34,489 nt of DNA from MED-G105 sp050331095 (GCA_050331095.1 JBHJHE010000026.1:1-34489); one strand, 5' to 3'. Shown: positions 1 to 7,461, counted from the stretch's first letter. Notes: generated from the letters alone by a model not told the origin. A program made the numbers and translations.

Positions 1-344
1 TTGTTTAGCGAGTCGTCGACTTCGTCTTTGCCTTTGTCGCCTGTTTTGGTCGACGTGTTGGTGTTGTTGAGCGTGTCGTCGACGGAGATGTTGTCGTCGT
101 TGCCGTCGTTGGTCGCCGTGTTCGTCGTGTTCAACGTGTCGTCGACCGTGATGTCGGTATCGACGTCCGTATCGACGTCGGTGTCGGTCGAGTTGTCGGA
201 GTTGTTGGCCGTCGAGGCGTTGTTTTGGTTGCCCGCGCCCGATTCCGCAACGCCGGCGTCGTCGGCTTCGGATTGGGCGTGCGCGGCGCCGGCGAACGCG
301 AGGATAGCGCTGGCGGCGAGGGAGGTCAGAAGCTGGGTTTTCAC
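1..344 (-). CDS. Secreted Asn/Asp/Thr-rich repeat protein, C-terminus cut by window edge
   Basis: The gene is read from a GTG at 344 toward the left edge and has no stop inside the window. A GGAG ribosome site lies 9 nt before the GTG. Residues 1-23 form a clear Sec signal peptide, with a KTQ start, a hydrophobic core and an AHA cleavage site. The mature part has almost no hydrophobic residues. It opens with a run rich in N, D, S and T that includes alternating TDVD units, then repeats a block of about 21 residues that starts with TVDDTLN, then SVDDTLN, then VDDSLN. No domain was recognised. The composition suggests an exported, possibly acidic calcium-binding or surface-associated protein, but that is inference. 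The complementary strand is also open here; the signal peptide and ribosome site favour the minus strand. Confidence 0.75.
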   Translation of the reverse strand, partial: MKTQLLTSLAASAILAFAGAAHAQSEADDAGVAESGAGNQNNASTANNSDNSTDTDVDTDVDTDITVDDTLNTTNTATNDGNDDNISVDDTLNNTNTSTKTGDKGKDEVDDSLN

Positions 345-616
345 AGTACGTGTCTCCGTTTGTTTACACACTAGTTCGCGGCCTCGCTCCTGAGCCCCCA
401 TTGAGCACAAGACCGGACGCCGACAATTCGCCGCGTCTCACCGCGACACGTTAATGCATGCACGTAGCGTGCCAGAACGGGATACTTTCGACCGCGCCCT
501 AAATCCTTGTAATTGGTCGATCTTGTGCAACGCAGCATCAACATGCGGTCTCGCGAAGCTGACATTCTGTTAACGATTTCGACAAAAGGTGACCGGGCGT
601 GAGCGGAGGCGACCCC

Positions 617-1486
617 ATGAAGACCCTGGTTTTCGGCGCCGGCGGACAGGTCGGCCGGGAGCTCTCACGGGCCGCGCGCGAACGCGGCGTCCTCATGATC
701 CCGTGCCTCCGCGACCAGGCGGACCTGGCGACGCCGGGGGCGGCGGCCCGGATCGTGCGCGACGTCGCGCCGGACGCGGTCGTCAACGCCGCGGCCCACA
801 CCGCCGTCGACAAGGCCGAAAGCGCGCCCGACCTCGCCCGCCGGCTCAACGCCGAGGCGCCGGGCGAAATCGCCGTCGCCGCGGCGGACGTCGGCGCGGC
901 GTTCGTGCACATCTCAACCGACTATGTCTTCGATGGCGCCGGCGACGGGCCCTTGGACGAAGACGCGCCGACGGGCCCGCTCAACGTCTACGGATTAACC
1001 AAACGCGACGGTGAAGCGGCCGCCCTCGCCGCCGGCGGCGCCTGCGCCGTCCTGCGCACGTCGTGGGTCTATGGCGTCCACGGCGGCAACTTCGTCAAGA
1101 CGATGCTCCGCCTCGGCGCGACGCGCGACGCCCTCGCCGTCGTCGCCGACCAGATCGGCGGCCCGACGCCCGCCGGCGCGATCGCCGGGGCGTGCCTTGC
1201 GATCGCGGGTCGTCTACGCGCTGAACCGTCCGCTAGCGGACTTTACCATTTTCAAGGCGCGCCGGCGACGAGCTGGGCCGATTTCGCGCGCGCGATCTTC
1301 GCCGTCTCCGGCCATAGCGTCGCCGTCTCCGACATCGCTACGGCCGACTACCCGACGCCGGCGCGCCGGCCGCTCAACACCGTCCTCGATTGCGGGAAAA
1401 TCTCCCGCGCGTTCGGCATCGCCCAACCCGACTGGCGCGCCGACCTCGCCCGCGCCGTCCCGGCGATCATGGCCGCGGGCGATTGA
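617..1486 (+). CDS. rfbD: dTDP-4-dehydrorhamnose reductase (RmlD)
   Basis: This 289-residue protein should reduce dTDP-4-dehydro-L-rhamnose to dTDP-L-rhamnose with NAD(P)H, the last step of the nucleotide sugar used for surface polysaccharide. It has the Rossmann loop GAGGQVG at residues 7-13, the STDYVFDG motif near 100-107 and the catalytic YxxxK pair at Y125 and K129, all standard for RmlD. Length matches the family. The ATG at 617 is preferred over a GTG at 599 because GGAGG lies 7 nt before it and the protein then begins at the first beta strand. The partner genes rfbA, rfbB and rfbC are not in the window, so it is isolated or the rest lies to the left. Confidence 0.93.
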   Translation: MKTLVFGAGGQVGRELSRAARERGVLMIPCLRDQADLATPGAAARIVRDVAPDAVVNAAAHTAVDKAESAPDLARRLNAEAPGEIAVAAADVGAAFVHISTDYVFDGAGDGPLDEDAPTGPLNVYGLTKRDGEAAALAAGGACAVLRTSWVYGVHGGNFVKTMLRLGATRDALAVVADQIGGPTPAGAIAGACLAIAGRLRAEPSASGLYHFQGAPATSWADFARAIFAVSGHSVAVSDIATADYPTPARRPLNTVLDCGKISRAFGIAQPDWRADLARAVPAIMAAGD

Positions 1487-1517
1487 CGCCCGGGCGGCGC
1501 GAAACCATGGTTTGTCG

Positions 1518-2411
1518 GTGGTCAGAGAAACCGATTTCCGGGCGCCGACGCCGGCGGACGACCGCATCGCCGCGCGGCGATGGCGGCGAACCTCGTTCGT
1601 CGCGGCGTTCGCCGTCGTCGCGACCAGTCCGTCAGCGGCGCCCCTGCCCGCGAACGATCTGCCGCAACCCCTGCTCGCGGCGTGCGACGCCCGCGCGCGG
1701 CCGTTCGGCGCGTACGACGGGCCGATCGCCGACGCCGCTGCGGCGCTTATCGAGATCGGCGTTTTCGGGGCCGCGGCGTTCCGTGACGTGAAGATCGGCT
1801 TTTGCGGGCTCCGGCGCGCCGGGGGGCCTGTGGCGACCGCCGCCTGCGCGAGCGACGTTATTCTACTGGACGAGAAGTACGCCGCGCCCGGCGAGGCGCT
1901 GACGCTGAAGGCGACGCTCGCCCATGAGATGAAGCACTATTTTCAACATAAGGACCGGAAGGCGCGCTTCGGCGCCGGCTACTGCGCGAGCGCGCGCTAC
2001 GACGCCGAGGCGCCGGCCCTGGAGCGCGAGGCGGACGCCTTCGGCCACGCCGTCGGCGAGCTCTTCCTCACGGGTCGTCCCATAGACATCGTCAACGACT
2101 GTCCGGACGCTGCGCTTATCTATCTCGAGGCGGACCGGCCGGTCTGGACCGCCGGCGCCCCGCGCCTGCAACGGATCCCGCCCCGCGCGCGCGTTCCGTC
2201 GACGGAGCGCGCCGCGTCGAGGCGGTTCAAATACAACGCCCGAACGGCGCCGTCCCGCGGCGCGCCCCGCGAATGGCGAGGCGCCCAAGGCGCCCACGCC
2301 CGGATCGTCGACGGCGCGCGCTACTATCTGAAGCCGATCGTCCTTGAAAACGCCGGACCGACAGACCCGTTCGAATTGACGCTTTCGTGCGACGCGGCGC
2401 CGGACGGTTGA
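1518..2411 (+). CDS. Putative secreted zinc metallopeptidase-like protein (HExxH, DUF4157-like)
   Basis: The frame is open well upstream of 1518, but a plausible start must follow rfbD. Only TTG 1512 and GTG 1518 fit, neither with a good ribosome site, so the start is uncertain. From GTG 1518 it is 297 residues. An Arg-rich stretch near 20-24 is followed by a hydrophobic segment ending in Ala-rich sequence near 41, which looks like a signal peptide. HEMKH at 136-140 fits the HExxH zinc motif, and EREAD at 169-173 supplies a likely third ligand, as in the DUF4157 or gluzincin type. Several cysteines could form disulfides. The C-terminal third is not recognised. Zinc-dependent peptidase activity outside the cytoplasm is inferred from the motifs. 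Confidence 0.7.
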   Translation: MVRETDFRAPTPADDRIAARRWRRTSFVAAFAVVATSPSAAPLPANDLPQPLLAACDARARPFGAYDGPIADAAAALIEIGVFGAAAFRDVKIGFCGLRRAGGPVATAACASDVILLDEKYAAPGEALTLKATLAHEMKHYFQHKDRKARFGAGYCASARYDAEAPALEREADAFGHAVGELFLTGRPIDIVNDCPDAALIYLEADRPVWTAGAPRLQRIPPRARVPSTERAASRRFKYNARTAPSRGAPREWRGAQGAHARIVDGARYYLKPIVLENAGPTDPFELTLSCDAAPDG

Positions 2412-2463
2412 AGCCCGGTTCGTGGCGCGGGGCTCCGCGCCGCTCGCCCTCGGGGGCGCGCCC

Positions 2464-3132
2464 TCACTGCGGGCGGTCGCGGAACCACTTCGTGATGATG
2501 ATCTTGCGGCCGGCGGTCACCGGCGCGCCATGATGCATCGTCATGGGGTTCGGGCGCCCGTCGGGCCCGAGATTGTTCCAGACGACGGCGCGGCCGGTCC
2601 TCGGCTTCACCCGGCGATCGAGGCGCACGAAGTCGGTCTGGCCGCCGCCCTCGACGTCGTTGAGATACACCATGAACGTCCAGGTGCGCTGGCCGCGCGC
2701 GGCGGCGTGCACGGCGTATTCGGGCTGATCCGGCTCAAAATAGTCGGTATGCGCCTTGAACTCCTGACCGACCTCGTAGGACTGGGCCTGGATCTGCTCG
2801 CCGTAGGCGACCGGCAGGCCGAGGGCGTTCGCGATCGTCTCGTCGAGCTCCCCGACGAACGGGTCGTCAATCTGGGCGAGGTCGCAGGTGGAGCTCGTGC
2901 GGAAAAACGGGTCCGGATCGTCCGTGGTGATTGTCGAGGGCCTCAAATGCGGCGTCGCAAGGTCAATGACGCGCCGGCAGGTCTCGGCCGCCATGAAGCC
3001 CGTCCATATGAAGAGCTGCGCCTTCGACGTCGGCAGGCGTTTCAGACCCGGCGCGCTCGCCCGGACGATGGGCGCGGCCGCAAGCGCAGCGTAGTCGACG
3101 TTCGGCGATTGGGCTGCAGAGGTCGCGGACAT
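2464..3132 (-). CDS. 2-oxoglutarate/Fe(II) dioxygenase, prolyl 4-hydroxylase-like
   Basis: This 222-residue protein has the prolyl 4-hydroxylase fold signature: RTSSTCDL near 78-85, the iron-binding HTD triad part at H128 and D130, a distal histidine at H200 in a MHHGAPV context, and a 2-oxoglutarate-binding lysine at about K210 before ITKWF. These are the residues expected for an enzyme that hydroxylates a peptidyl or small-molecule substrate using O2 and 2-oxoglutarate. There is no signal peptide, so it should be cytoplasmic. It converges with the metallopeptidase-like gene (52 nt between stops) and is followed on its own strand by nothing linked. The substrate is unknown. Confidence 0.88.
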   Translation of the reverse strand: MSATSAAQSPNVDYAALAAAPIVRASAPGLKRLPTSKAQLFIWTGFMAAETCRRVIDLATPHLRPSTITTDDPDPFFRTSSTCDLAQIDDPFVGELDETIANALGLPVAYGEQIQAQSYEVGQEFKAHTDYFEPDQPEYAVHAAARGQRTWTFMVYLNDVEGGGQTDFVRLDRRVKPRTGRAVVWNNLGPDGRPNPMTMHHGAPVTAGRKIIITKWFRDRPQ

Positions 3133-3154
3133 TCCTGGCTCCTCGCTCGACGGC

Positions 3155-4495
3155 TCAGCGCTCGGCTTCGCCCGCCGGGGTTTCCGAACCGTTGACGGCC
3201 GGCGCGGTCGCCGCAGCGGCGTCGAAGGCGAGGCGCATCAGCGCCGCTTCGACCGAGGTGAAGCCGGCGTTCTCGCCGCGGTTCGCGGCCATCGCGCCCG
3301 TGCCGGTGACGACGAAGCCGACGGCGAGGCCGGCCTCGGGCGCGGCCCAGGCGCCGCTGTAAAGTCCGTAAGCCTCGCCGCCATGGCCGACGAGACCACC
3401 CGCCGGCGCGTGGGGGCCCAGGCCCTCCGTCGACGCATAATAAGCGCCATGGCCGAAGGCGCCGAAATAGCCGTCGAGGGTTTCGCCGTTGGCGCCGTCG
3501 GCGCGCCAGACCGGCTCGACGAAGCGAGGCTCGCGGCCGGCGCGCGTGGCGAGGCGGGCGAGATCCGCCGGGTTCGCGCGCAAGCCCCCCTGGGGCGAGA
3601 ACAATGTCGCGTTCGCGCCCGGAGCATAGCTTTTCAGGTACGCCGCGCGGTCGAGATCGTCCGCTGCCAGAAAATAAGGCCCGTGCCCGGCGCGCATGGC
3701 GGCGTCATCGACCGTCTCGCGCCAGCGTTCGTCGTCCGTCGACCAGCGGTGGAGCGGCGCGCCAGCGGCGCGCGCGGGGGCGGAGACGCCGGACCAGTTG
3801 AAGCCGACGTCGAGCCCCATGGGGGCGAAGACGCGGGCGTTCATGAACAGGTCGAACCGTTCCCCCGCGACGTTTTCGATAATCATCGCGAGGACGCCGT
3901 AATTGAGGTTCGCGTATTCGAAGTAACGGCCGGGAGCCCGCGACGCGCCGTCGGCGGCGGGCGCCGCGAACGCGGCCGCCCCCTCAAAGATGGTCCAGAA
4001 GTCGCCGGGGGCGGCGACCCAGTAGGCCTCGGGGTCGCGCACCGACGACGTGTGAGAAAGCAGTTGACCGACCGTAATCGGATCGTCCGGATAGCGCGGA
4101 TTGCGAAACGCGCGGCCGAGATGGGCCGAGGCGTCGTCGTCGAGCGCAACGCGCCCGTCGTCGACGAGCGCGAAGAGACCAAGCGCCAGCGCCATTTTTG
4201 AAATCGACGCGACGCGGACCTTCGCCGACGCCTCGAGCGGGCGGGCGCAGGACCGTCCGTCGTTCGCGAACGCGGCGCATCCGGCGGCGTTCGCATAAAC
4301 GATCTCACCGTCGGCGAGGACGGCGAGCGCGGCGCCGGCGACGGCTCCACCCGTATGAGCCTCGGGCGCGCCGCGAACGATCGCCGCCAGCCGCGCGTCA
4401 AGATCGGCCCTGGCGCCGGCGCCCGCGGTCGCGGTCGCGGTCGCCGATCCGACGAACGCCGCGAGCGCGGCGAGGGGTTTTCGAAAAATTTTCAT
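3155..4495 (-). CDS. Serine beta-lactamase-family hydrolase (class C/PBP-like)
   Basis: The protein is 446 residues from ATG 4495, where it begins with a signal peptide (residues 1 to about 26) and drops a meaningless Arg-rich upstream extension. The catalytic SxxK is S97-I-S-K100, the YxN motif is Y194-A-N196, and the third motif is H371-G-G373 in place of KTG. This is the pattern of the beta-lactamase/DD-peptidase family, including esterases and D-aminopeptidases of class C type. It should act in the periplasm as an acyl-serine hydrolase. HGG instead of KTG is common in the non-lactamase members, so antibiotic hydrolysis should not be assumed. It lies 22 nt upstream of the hydroxylase start on the same strand and could be cotranscribed. 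Confidence 0.88.
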   Translation of the reverse strand: MKIFRKPLAALAAFVGSATATATAGAGARADLDARLAAIVRGAPEAHTGGAVAGAALAVLADGEIVYANAAGCAAFANDGRSCARPLEASAKVRVASISKMALALGLFALVDDGRVALDDDASAHLGRAFRNPRYPDDPITVGQLLSHTSSVRDPEAYWVAAPGDFWTIFEGAAAFAAPAADGASRAPGRYFEYANLNYGVLAMIIENVAGERFDLFMNARVFAPMGLDVGFNWSGVSAPARAAGAPLHRWSTDDERWRETVDDAAMRAGHGPYFLAADDLDRAAYLKSYAPGANATLFSPQGGLRANPADLARLATRAGREPRFVEPVWRADGANGETLDGYFGAFGHGAYYASTEGLGPHAPAGGLVGHGGEAYGLYSGAWAAPEAGLAVGFVVTGTGAMAANRGENAGFTSVEAALMRLAFDAAAATAPAVNGSETPAGEAER

Positions 4496-4575
4496 ATGTC
4501 GAACGATGCGGCGCGCGGGCCGCGGCGTCCAGCGGGCCTTGCGCCTAATTTTCGGCAAGGCGGCGGAAGGCCCGC

Positions 4576-4974
4576 CTAGACGCGGGGCATGTCGGCGACG
4601 TCGACCGTGATGTCGGCGGTCGTCTCGCCCGTGTGCTTGGTCTCGGCCTTGGTGATGTTGACGAGGCGCACGGCGCCCTCTCGGACGACCGGGCGGTGTT
4701 CGAGGCCCCTCGGCACGACGATCAATTCGCCGGCCCCCACCTCGCGGGACCATTCGCCGTCGGCGTCGCGGAACTCCACCGTCAGGTCGCCCTCCATGAC
4801 GATGAAGAGCTCGTCCTCGTCGTCATGCTTGTGCCAGACGAACGCGCCTTCGAGCTTCGCGATGCGCACATGTTGGCCGTTCGCTTCGGCGACGATGCGC
4901 GGCGACCACGTCTCGTCGAAGGTCGCATACTTTTCGGCGAGATTGACGGTTTCGGGTTTTGGGATAGCGGCCAT
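4576..4974 (-). CDS. Small cupin-domain protein
   Basis: This is a 132-residue single-domain cupin. The first cupin motif is visible as WHKHDDEDELFIVMEG (about residues 47-62), with two histidines and a glutamate placed as metal ligands; the second motif is GAGELIVVPRGLEHRP further on, with the final histidine. It probably binds a metal ion in a small beta barrel; the ligand or reaction is not known. An AGGAG site 8 nt before the ATG fixes the start. It is followed on the same strand after 80 nt by the beta-lactamase-family gene. Confidence 0.88.
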   Translation of the reverse strand: MAAIPKPETVNLAEKYATFDETWSPRIVAEANGQHVRIAKLEGAFVWHKHDDEDELFIVMEGDLTVEFRDADGEWSREVGAGELIVVPRGLEHRPVVREGAVRLVNITKAETKHTGETTADITVDVADMPRV

Positions 4975-5099
4975 GGCGCGCTCCTGTTGCCTTCGAAGGC
5001 GCCTTCAGCGCGTCCGGTACGGACGACCGCCGCGCGCCCTTCTCTTTCCCCCGCATAGATAGGCGCGCGGCGGCGGCTTGCGAAGTCTCCCCCTCCCTC

Positions 5100-5136
5100 A
5101 AGCCGATCCCCCCAAGTCGATCCCCCCAAACCGATC
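5100..5136. repeat. 14-bp tandem repeat, about 2.6 copies
   Basis: The unit AAGTCGATCCCCCC, with slight changes, is repeated head to tail immediately beyond the stop codon of the small Ala-rich protein gene (minus strand). It is noncoding on both strands as far as can be seen, and may simply reflect replication slippage. Confidence 0.7.
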
Positions 5137-5137
5137 C

Positions 5138-5470
5138 TTAGTCCTCCAGATCCCAGACCTTGATCTCGGCCGCGTTGAGCGCCTCGACGCGCGCGGCGAT
5201 GTCCGCCTCGACGCGCCGCGACACGGTTTCGCCAAGCGCGCGGCCGTGATCGGCGACGGCGCCCGCAAGGTTCGCCGAGACGATGGCCGCCGCCGCGGCG
5301 GTCGCGGCGTGGGAGCCGGAATAGGCCCCCGCGGCGCTCACGGCGGCGCGCGATCCGTATGCAGACGCCGTGGCGGGATCGTCGGCGGCGTGCGCCTCGT
5401 TGACGGCGACGGCCGCGACGGCGACCGATGCGGTGGCGAAAAGGAAGGCGATGATTCTGTTAGCTGACAT
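5138..5470 (-). CDS. Exported Ala-rich small protein, copy 1 of a paralogous pair
   Basis: The protein has 110 residues. A signal peptide covers about residues 1-28 (ending near EAHA). It then has a Tyr/Ser/Ala-rich middle and a conserved C-terminal block: ANLAGAVA, then a His-Gly, then VEADIAARVEAL and a final DLED. A GGGAGAG ribosome site precedes the ATG. Its downstream neighbour in transcription order is the cupin, 163 nt away. The gene at 5666-6004 encodes a clear paralogue with the same architecture. No known domain was recognised. The heptad-like Ala/Glu/Arg C-terminus suggests a helix, possibly coiled, in the periplasm; function unknown. Confidence 0.85.
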   Translation of the reverse strand: MSANRIIAFLFATASVAVAAVAVNEAHAADDPATASAYGSRAAVSAAGAYSGSHAATAAAAAIVSANLAGAVADHGRALGETVSRRVEADIAARVEALNAAEIKVWDLED

Positions 5471-5608
5471 TTCTCTCTCCCAAGAGGCGTTGCGCTGAAC
5501 TTACGTTCGCAAGTCGCGCGCGGCGCGCGTTCGGTTCAAATCCGCCACAGGCGATCTCCCCGGCGGCTTATTATCCTTGTGCGAACGTTCACGCGACGAA
5601 CATGAAGG

Positions 5609-5641
5609 CCGCAACGCGGCTGGGCTATGGCCGCGTTGCGG
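5609..5641 (-). terminator. Perfect 11-bp inverted repeat, possible terminator
   Basis: CCGCAACGCGG at 5609-5619 pairs perfectly with CCGCGTTGCGG at 5631-5641 around an 11-nt loop. It begins 25 nt after the stop codon of the gene at 5666-6004, as expected for a terminator, but there is no T run after it on the minus strand, so it may be a transcript-end stabilising hairpin instead. Confidence 0.45.
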
Positions 5642-5665
5642 TTCGTCATCGAGCGATCCTTCGGA

Positions 5666-6004
5666 CTAGAAGTCTTCGAGATCCTCGATGACGACGCGGG
5701 CCGCCTCGATCGCGTCGATGCGCGCGGCGATGTCGGCTTCGACCTTGCGGACGACCGTGTCGGCGAGCGACTGGCCGTGGAGCGCGACCGCTCCGGACAG
5801 GTTCGCCGCCACCGCCGCCGCCGCGACGCTCGAACCGGCGGCGGCCGCCGAGGCGTAGGACGCCTCGTACGCGCCGCCCGCATGGCCGAGCGCGGCTGCG
5901 GCGGCGGCGTAGTCGCCGACGCCTTGCGGCTCGTCGGCGAAGGCGACGCCGGCCAGAACAGCTGCGGCGCCGACGATTTGTATCAGGATTTTTTTAGGTG
6001 ACAT
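5666..6004 (-). CDS. Exported Ala-rich small protein, copy 2 of a paralogous pair
   Basis: The protein has 112 residues from ATG 6004, which has GGGGAGAG just before it; an upstream in-frame extension has no signal and was rejected. Residues 1 to about 23 are a signal peptide ending in AFA before DEP. The middle is extremely Ala-rich with scattered Tyr, and the C-terminus carries ANLSGAVA, HG, then VEADIAARIDAIEAARV and DLED plus F. It aligns along its length with the protein at 5138-5470, so the pair arose by tandem duplication. The two genes are about 195 nt apart with a hairpin between. No function is known. Confidence 0.85.
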   Translation of the reverse strand: MSPKKILIQIVGAAAVLAGVAFADEPQGVGDYAAAAAALGHAGGAYEASYASAAAAGSSVAAAAVAANLSGAVALHGQSLADTVVRKVEADIAARIDAIEAARVVIEDLEDF

Positions 6005-6097
6005 TCCGATCTCTCCCCTTTTCGAATGTCGTTTCCGTTCGGTACGCAACTGGCGACTGGGGACAGAGTGGCGGCGGAATCGGGCGCGATTTAGGCG

Positions 6098-6111
6098 AGT
6101 GAGCGCTCACT
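6098..6111. promoter_or_regulatory. 14-bp perfect palindrome, candidate operator
   Basis: AGTGAGCGCTCACT is its own reverse complement. It lies 94 nt upstream of the start of the gene at 5666-6004 (minus strand) and 136 nt before the DUF2490 gene on the plus strand, so it could serve either divergent promoter. Palindromes of this form are typical of TetR-type dimer sites. No regulator gene is near, so the binding protein is unknown. Confidence 0.4.
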
Positions 6112-6246
6112 TTATGACTTTTCGAGCCCGCTTTCGGGAGGCCGCCAAGCGGCTGAAGGGGACGCCTCGCCTGACGTTGGGACCGATCAATTTTAGCGAT
6201 CAGCAACCGACGACATGGTGTAACCGACGCCTATGTCGTCTAATCA

Positions 6247-6948
6247 ATGGCTAGTAACCACGTTGAGACCCGCCTGATGCTCCGCCTATCCGCCTCCTGC
6301 GCCGCGCTCGCCGCGGCGTTTTTTACGACGACCGGCCCCGCCGCCGCGCAAGACACCCAGGCCTGGACCGCGCTTTTCGCAAACGGCCCGGCCGGCGACG
6401 ACGACGGCCGCCTGCTTCTGTGGTTCGACGGCCACGCGCGCTTCACCGAAGACGTGAGCCGGCTCGGGGTGTCGATCATCCGCCCCGGCGTCGGCTACCG
6501 CGTCAACGATCGCGTGTCGCTGTGGGCGGGCTACGCCTGGGTCGTCAGCCGCGCCGACGGTCGCGACAACATCACCGACAACCGGTTCTGGCAGCAGGCG
6601 ACCTACCGCATCGGCGAGGGCGGCTGGGGCGCCCTGACGGGCCGCACGCGCCTCGAACAGCGCTTCTTGAGCACCGGGGACGAAACCGGCTGGCGTTTCC
6701 GCCAGTTCTTTCGCTGGATCAAACCCGTCGGCGAGCGCTGGTCGGCGACGGCCTGGAACGAGACCTTCGTCGCCCTCAACGACGCCGATTTCGGCGCTGA
6801 GGCCGGCTACGACCAGAACCGGACCTTCGTCGGCCTCCGGTGGAACGCGACGAGCCGCATCGGCCTTGAGGGCGGCTACCTCCTGAACGACCTGCGCGGC
6901 GGCCAGACGAACCACAACGTGTCGTTGAGCATTATCGCGCCGCTTTAG
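6247..6948 (+). CDS. DUF2490-type outer-membrane beta-barrel protein
   Basis: The protein has up to 233 residues. A second start at ATG 6277 gives a textbook signal peptide beginning MLRLSASCAAL and ending PAAAQ; neither start has a clear ribosome site. The mature part shows alternating short amphipathic strands rich in W, Y and R, such as VSLWAGYAWV, TGRTRLEQRF, and WRFRQFFRWIKPVG, then NRTFVGLRWN near the end. This is the DUF2490 pattern, a family predicted to form an outer-membrane barrel. It ends with an aliphatic residue (L) instead of the usual C-terminal F. Its role is unknown. It is transcribed away from the Ala-rich pair. Confidence 0.82.
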   Translation: MASNHVETRLMLRLSASCAALAAAFFTTTGPAAAQDTQAWTALFANGPAGDDDGRLLLWFDGHARFTEDVSRLGVSIIRPGVGYRVNDRVSLWAGYAWVVSRADGRDNITDNRFWQQATYRIGEGGWGALTGRTRLEQRFLSTGDETGWRFRQFFRWIKPVGERWSATAWNETFVALNDADFGAEAGYDQNRTFVGLRWNATSRIGLEGGYLLNDLRGGQTNHNVSLSIIAPL

Positions 6949-6954
6949 GCGCTG

Positions 6955-6991
6955 GAGCATTCCGTTTTCTGATTGAATCAGTCGGATGCTC
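6955..6991. repeat. Imperfect palindromic element, possible dispersed repeat or terminator
   Basis: GAGCATTCCG at the left end pairs with CGGATGCTC at the right end with one bulged T, and the centre contains a second perfect palindrome CTGATTGAATCAG. It starts 6 nt after the stop of the DUF2490 gene. Elements built on GAGCAT and ATGCTC ends are common between genes in Alphaproteobacteria. It could end transcription or be a small dispersed palindrome; copy number cannot be seen from one window. Confidence 0.5.
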
Positions 6992-7161
6992 TGAATTCTA
7001 GGGTTTGAGCGCTTGAGACGGCCTTCGACCAGTTCAAACTGAGCGATCGGCGCTCGAGGGCGCGCATGGACTAATCAGCAAGCGCCCCATGTTGAACCGC
7101 CCAGCACGGTCGGTTCGGCGCAAAACGCGCCTTTCAAAGGACGTAAGCGCTTGTTGGATGG

Positions 7162-7188
7162 GCGCGGGGAGCGCCTCGCTCCCCGCGC
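7162..7188 (-). terminator. Perfect 12-bp hairpin after the 38-residue gene
   Basis: GCGCGGGGAGCG at 7162-7173 pairs perfectly with CGCTCCCCGCGC at 7177-7188 around a 3-nt loop. It begins 10 nt after the stop codon of the small basic protein gene. There is no T run on the minus strand, so it is a terminator-like or RNA-protecting hairpin without the classical tail. Confidence 0.5.
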
Positions 7189-7198
7189 GACAGCCGCG

Positions 7199-7315
7199 TT
7201 ACGCGGCTTTTTTCAGCGCCTTACGGGCTTTGCCGAGCTTCGACTCCTGGCGCTTGATCCGCTTCTTGCGCGTGCGGATCTCTTTCTTCAGCGCTTTGAC
7301 TTTTTTCTTGGCCAT
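7199..7315 (-). CDS. 38-residue Lys/Arg-rich small protein
   Basis: The gene is only 39 codons. It starts at ATG 7315 with AAGGAG 9 nt upstream and ends in TAA at 7199. The protein begins MAKKKVKALKKEIRTRKKR and continues with more basic residues, ending KKAA; close to half of it is Lys or Arg, and the hydrophobic residues are spaced as in one long amphipathic helix. It has no signal peptide. It could bind nucleic acid or ribosomes; that is inference from charge alone. Support for its being real is the strong ribosome site, the absence of proline or glycine breaks, and a perfect hairpin 10 nt beyond the stop. It sits downstream of thiC. Confidence 0.65.
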   Translation of the reverse strand: MAKKKVKALKKEIRTRKKRIKRQESKLGKARKALKKAA

Positions 7316-7369
7316 GTCGATTGGCTCCTTCTCTGTTGAGGGGCGCAGCGAACGAAACGCGCCGCGCCC

Positions 7370-7399
7370 GGCGATGCCTCTTACGTAGGACGCATCGCC
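7370..7399. other. 8-bp inverted repeat between thiC and the 38-residue gene
   Basis: GGCGATGC at 7370-7377 and GCATCGCC at 7392-7399 are perfect complements around a 14-nt loop. It lies 62 nt beyond the thiC stop codon and 55 nt before the small gene. It may end the thiC transcript or sit in the leader of the small gene; there is no T run on either strand. Confidence 0.4.
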
Positions 7400-7461
7400 G
7401 TCTGGCGCAACCAGTGCGCATTAAGTTTTGTTAGTCTGCAACAGGACGGACCAAGACGGCC

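Noticed and set aside
371..565. 64-codon minus-strand frame between the repeat protein and rfbD
   Set aside because: No ribosome site, Arg-rich unstructured product and it sits where the promoters of the flanking divergent genes are expected.
1011..1517. Upstream extension of the metallopeptidase frame through rfbD
   Set aside because: It overlaps the certain rfbD gene in another frame and reads as Arg/Pro/Ser-rich noise.
3155..4753. Long N-terminal extension of the beta-lactamase-family protein
   Set aside because: The first 86 residues are Arg/His-rich and overlap the cupin gene; the signal peptide at ATG 4495 is the real beginning.
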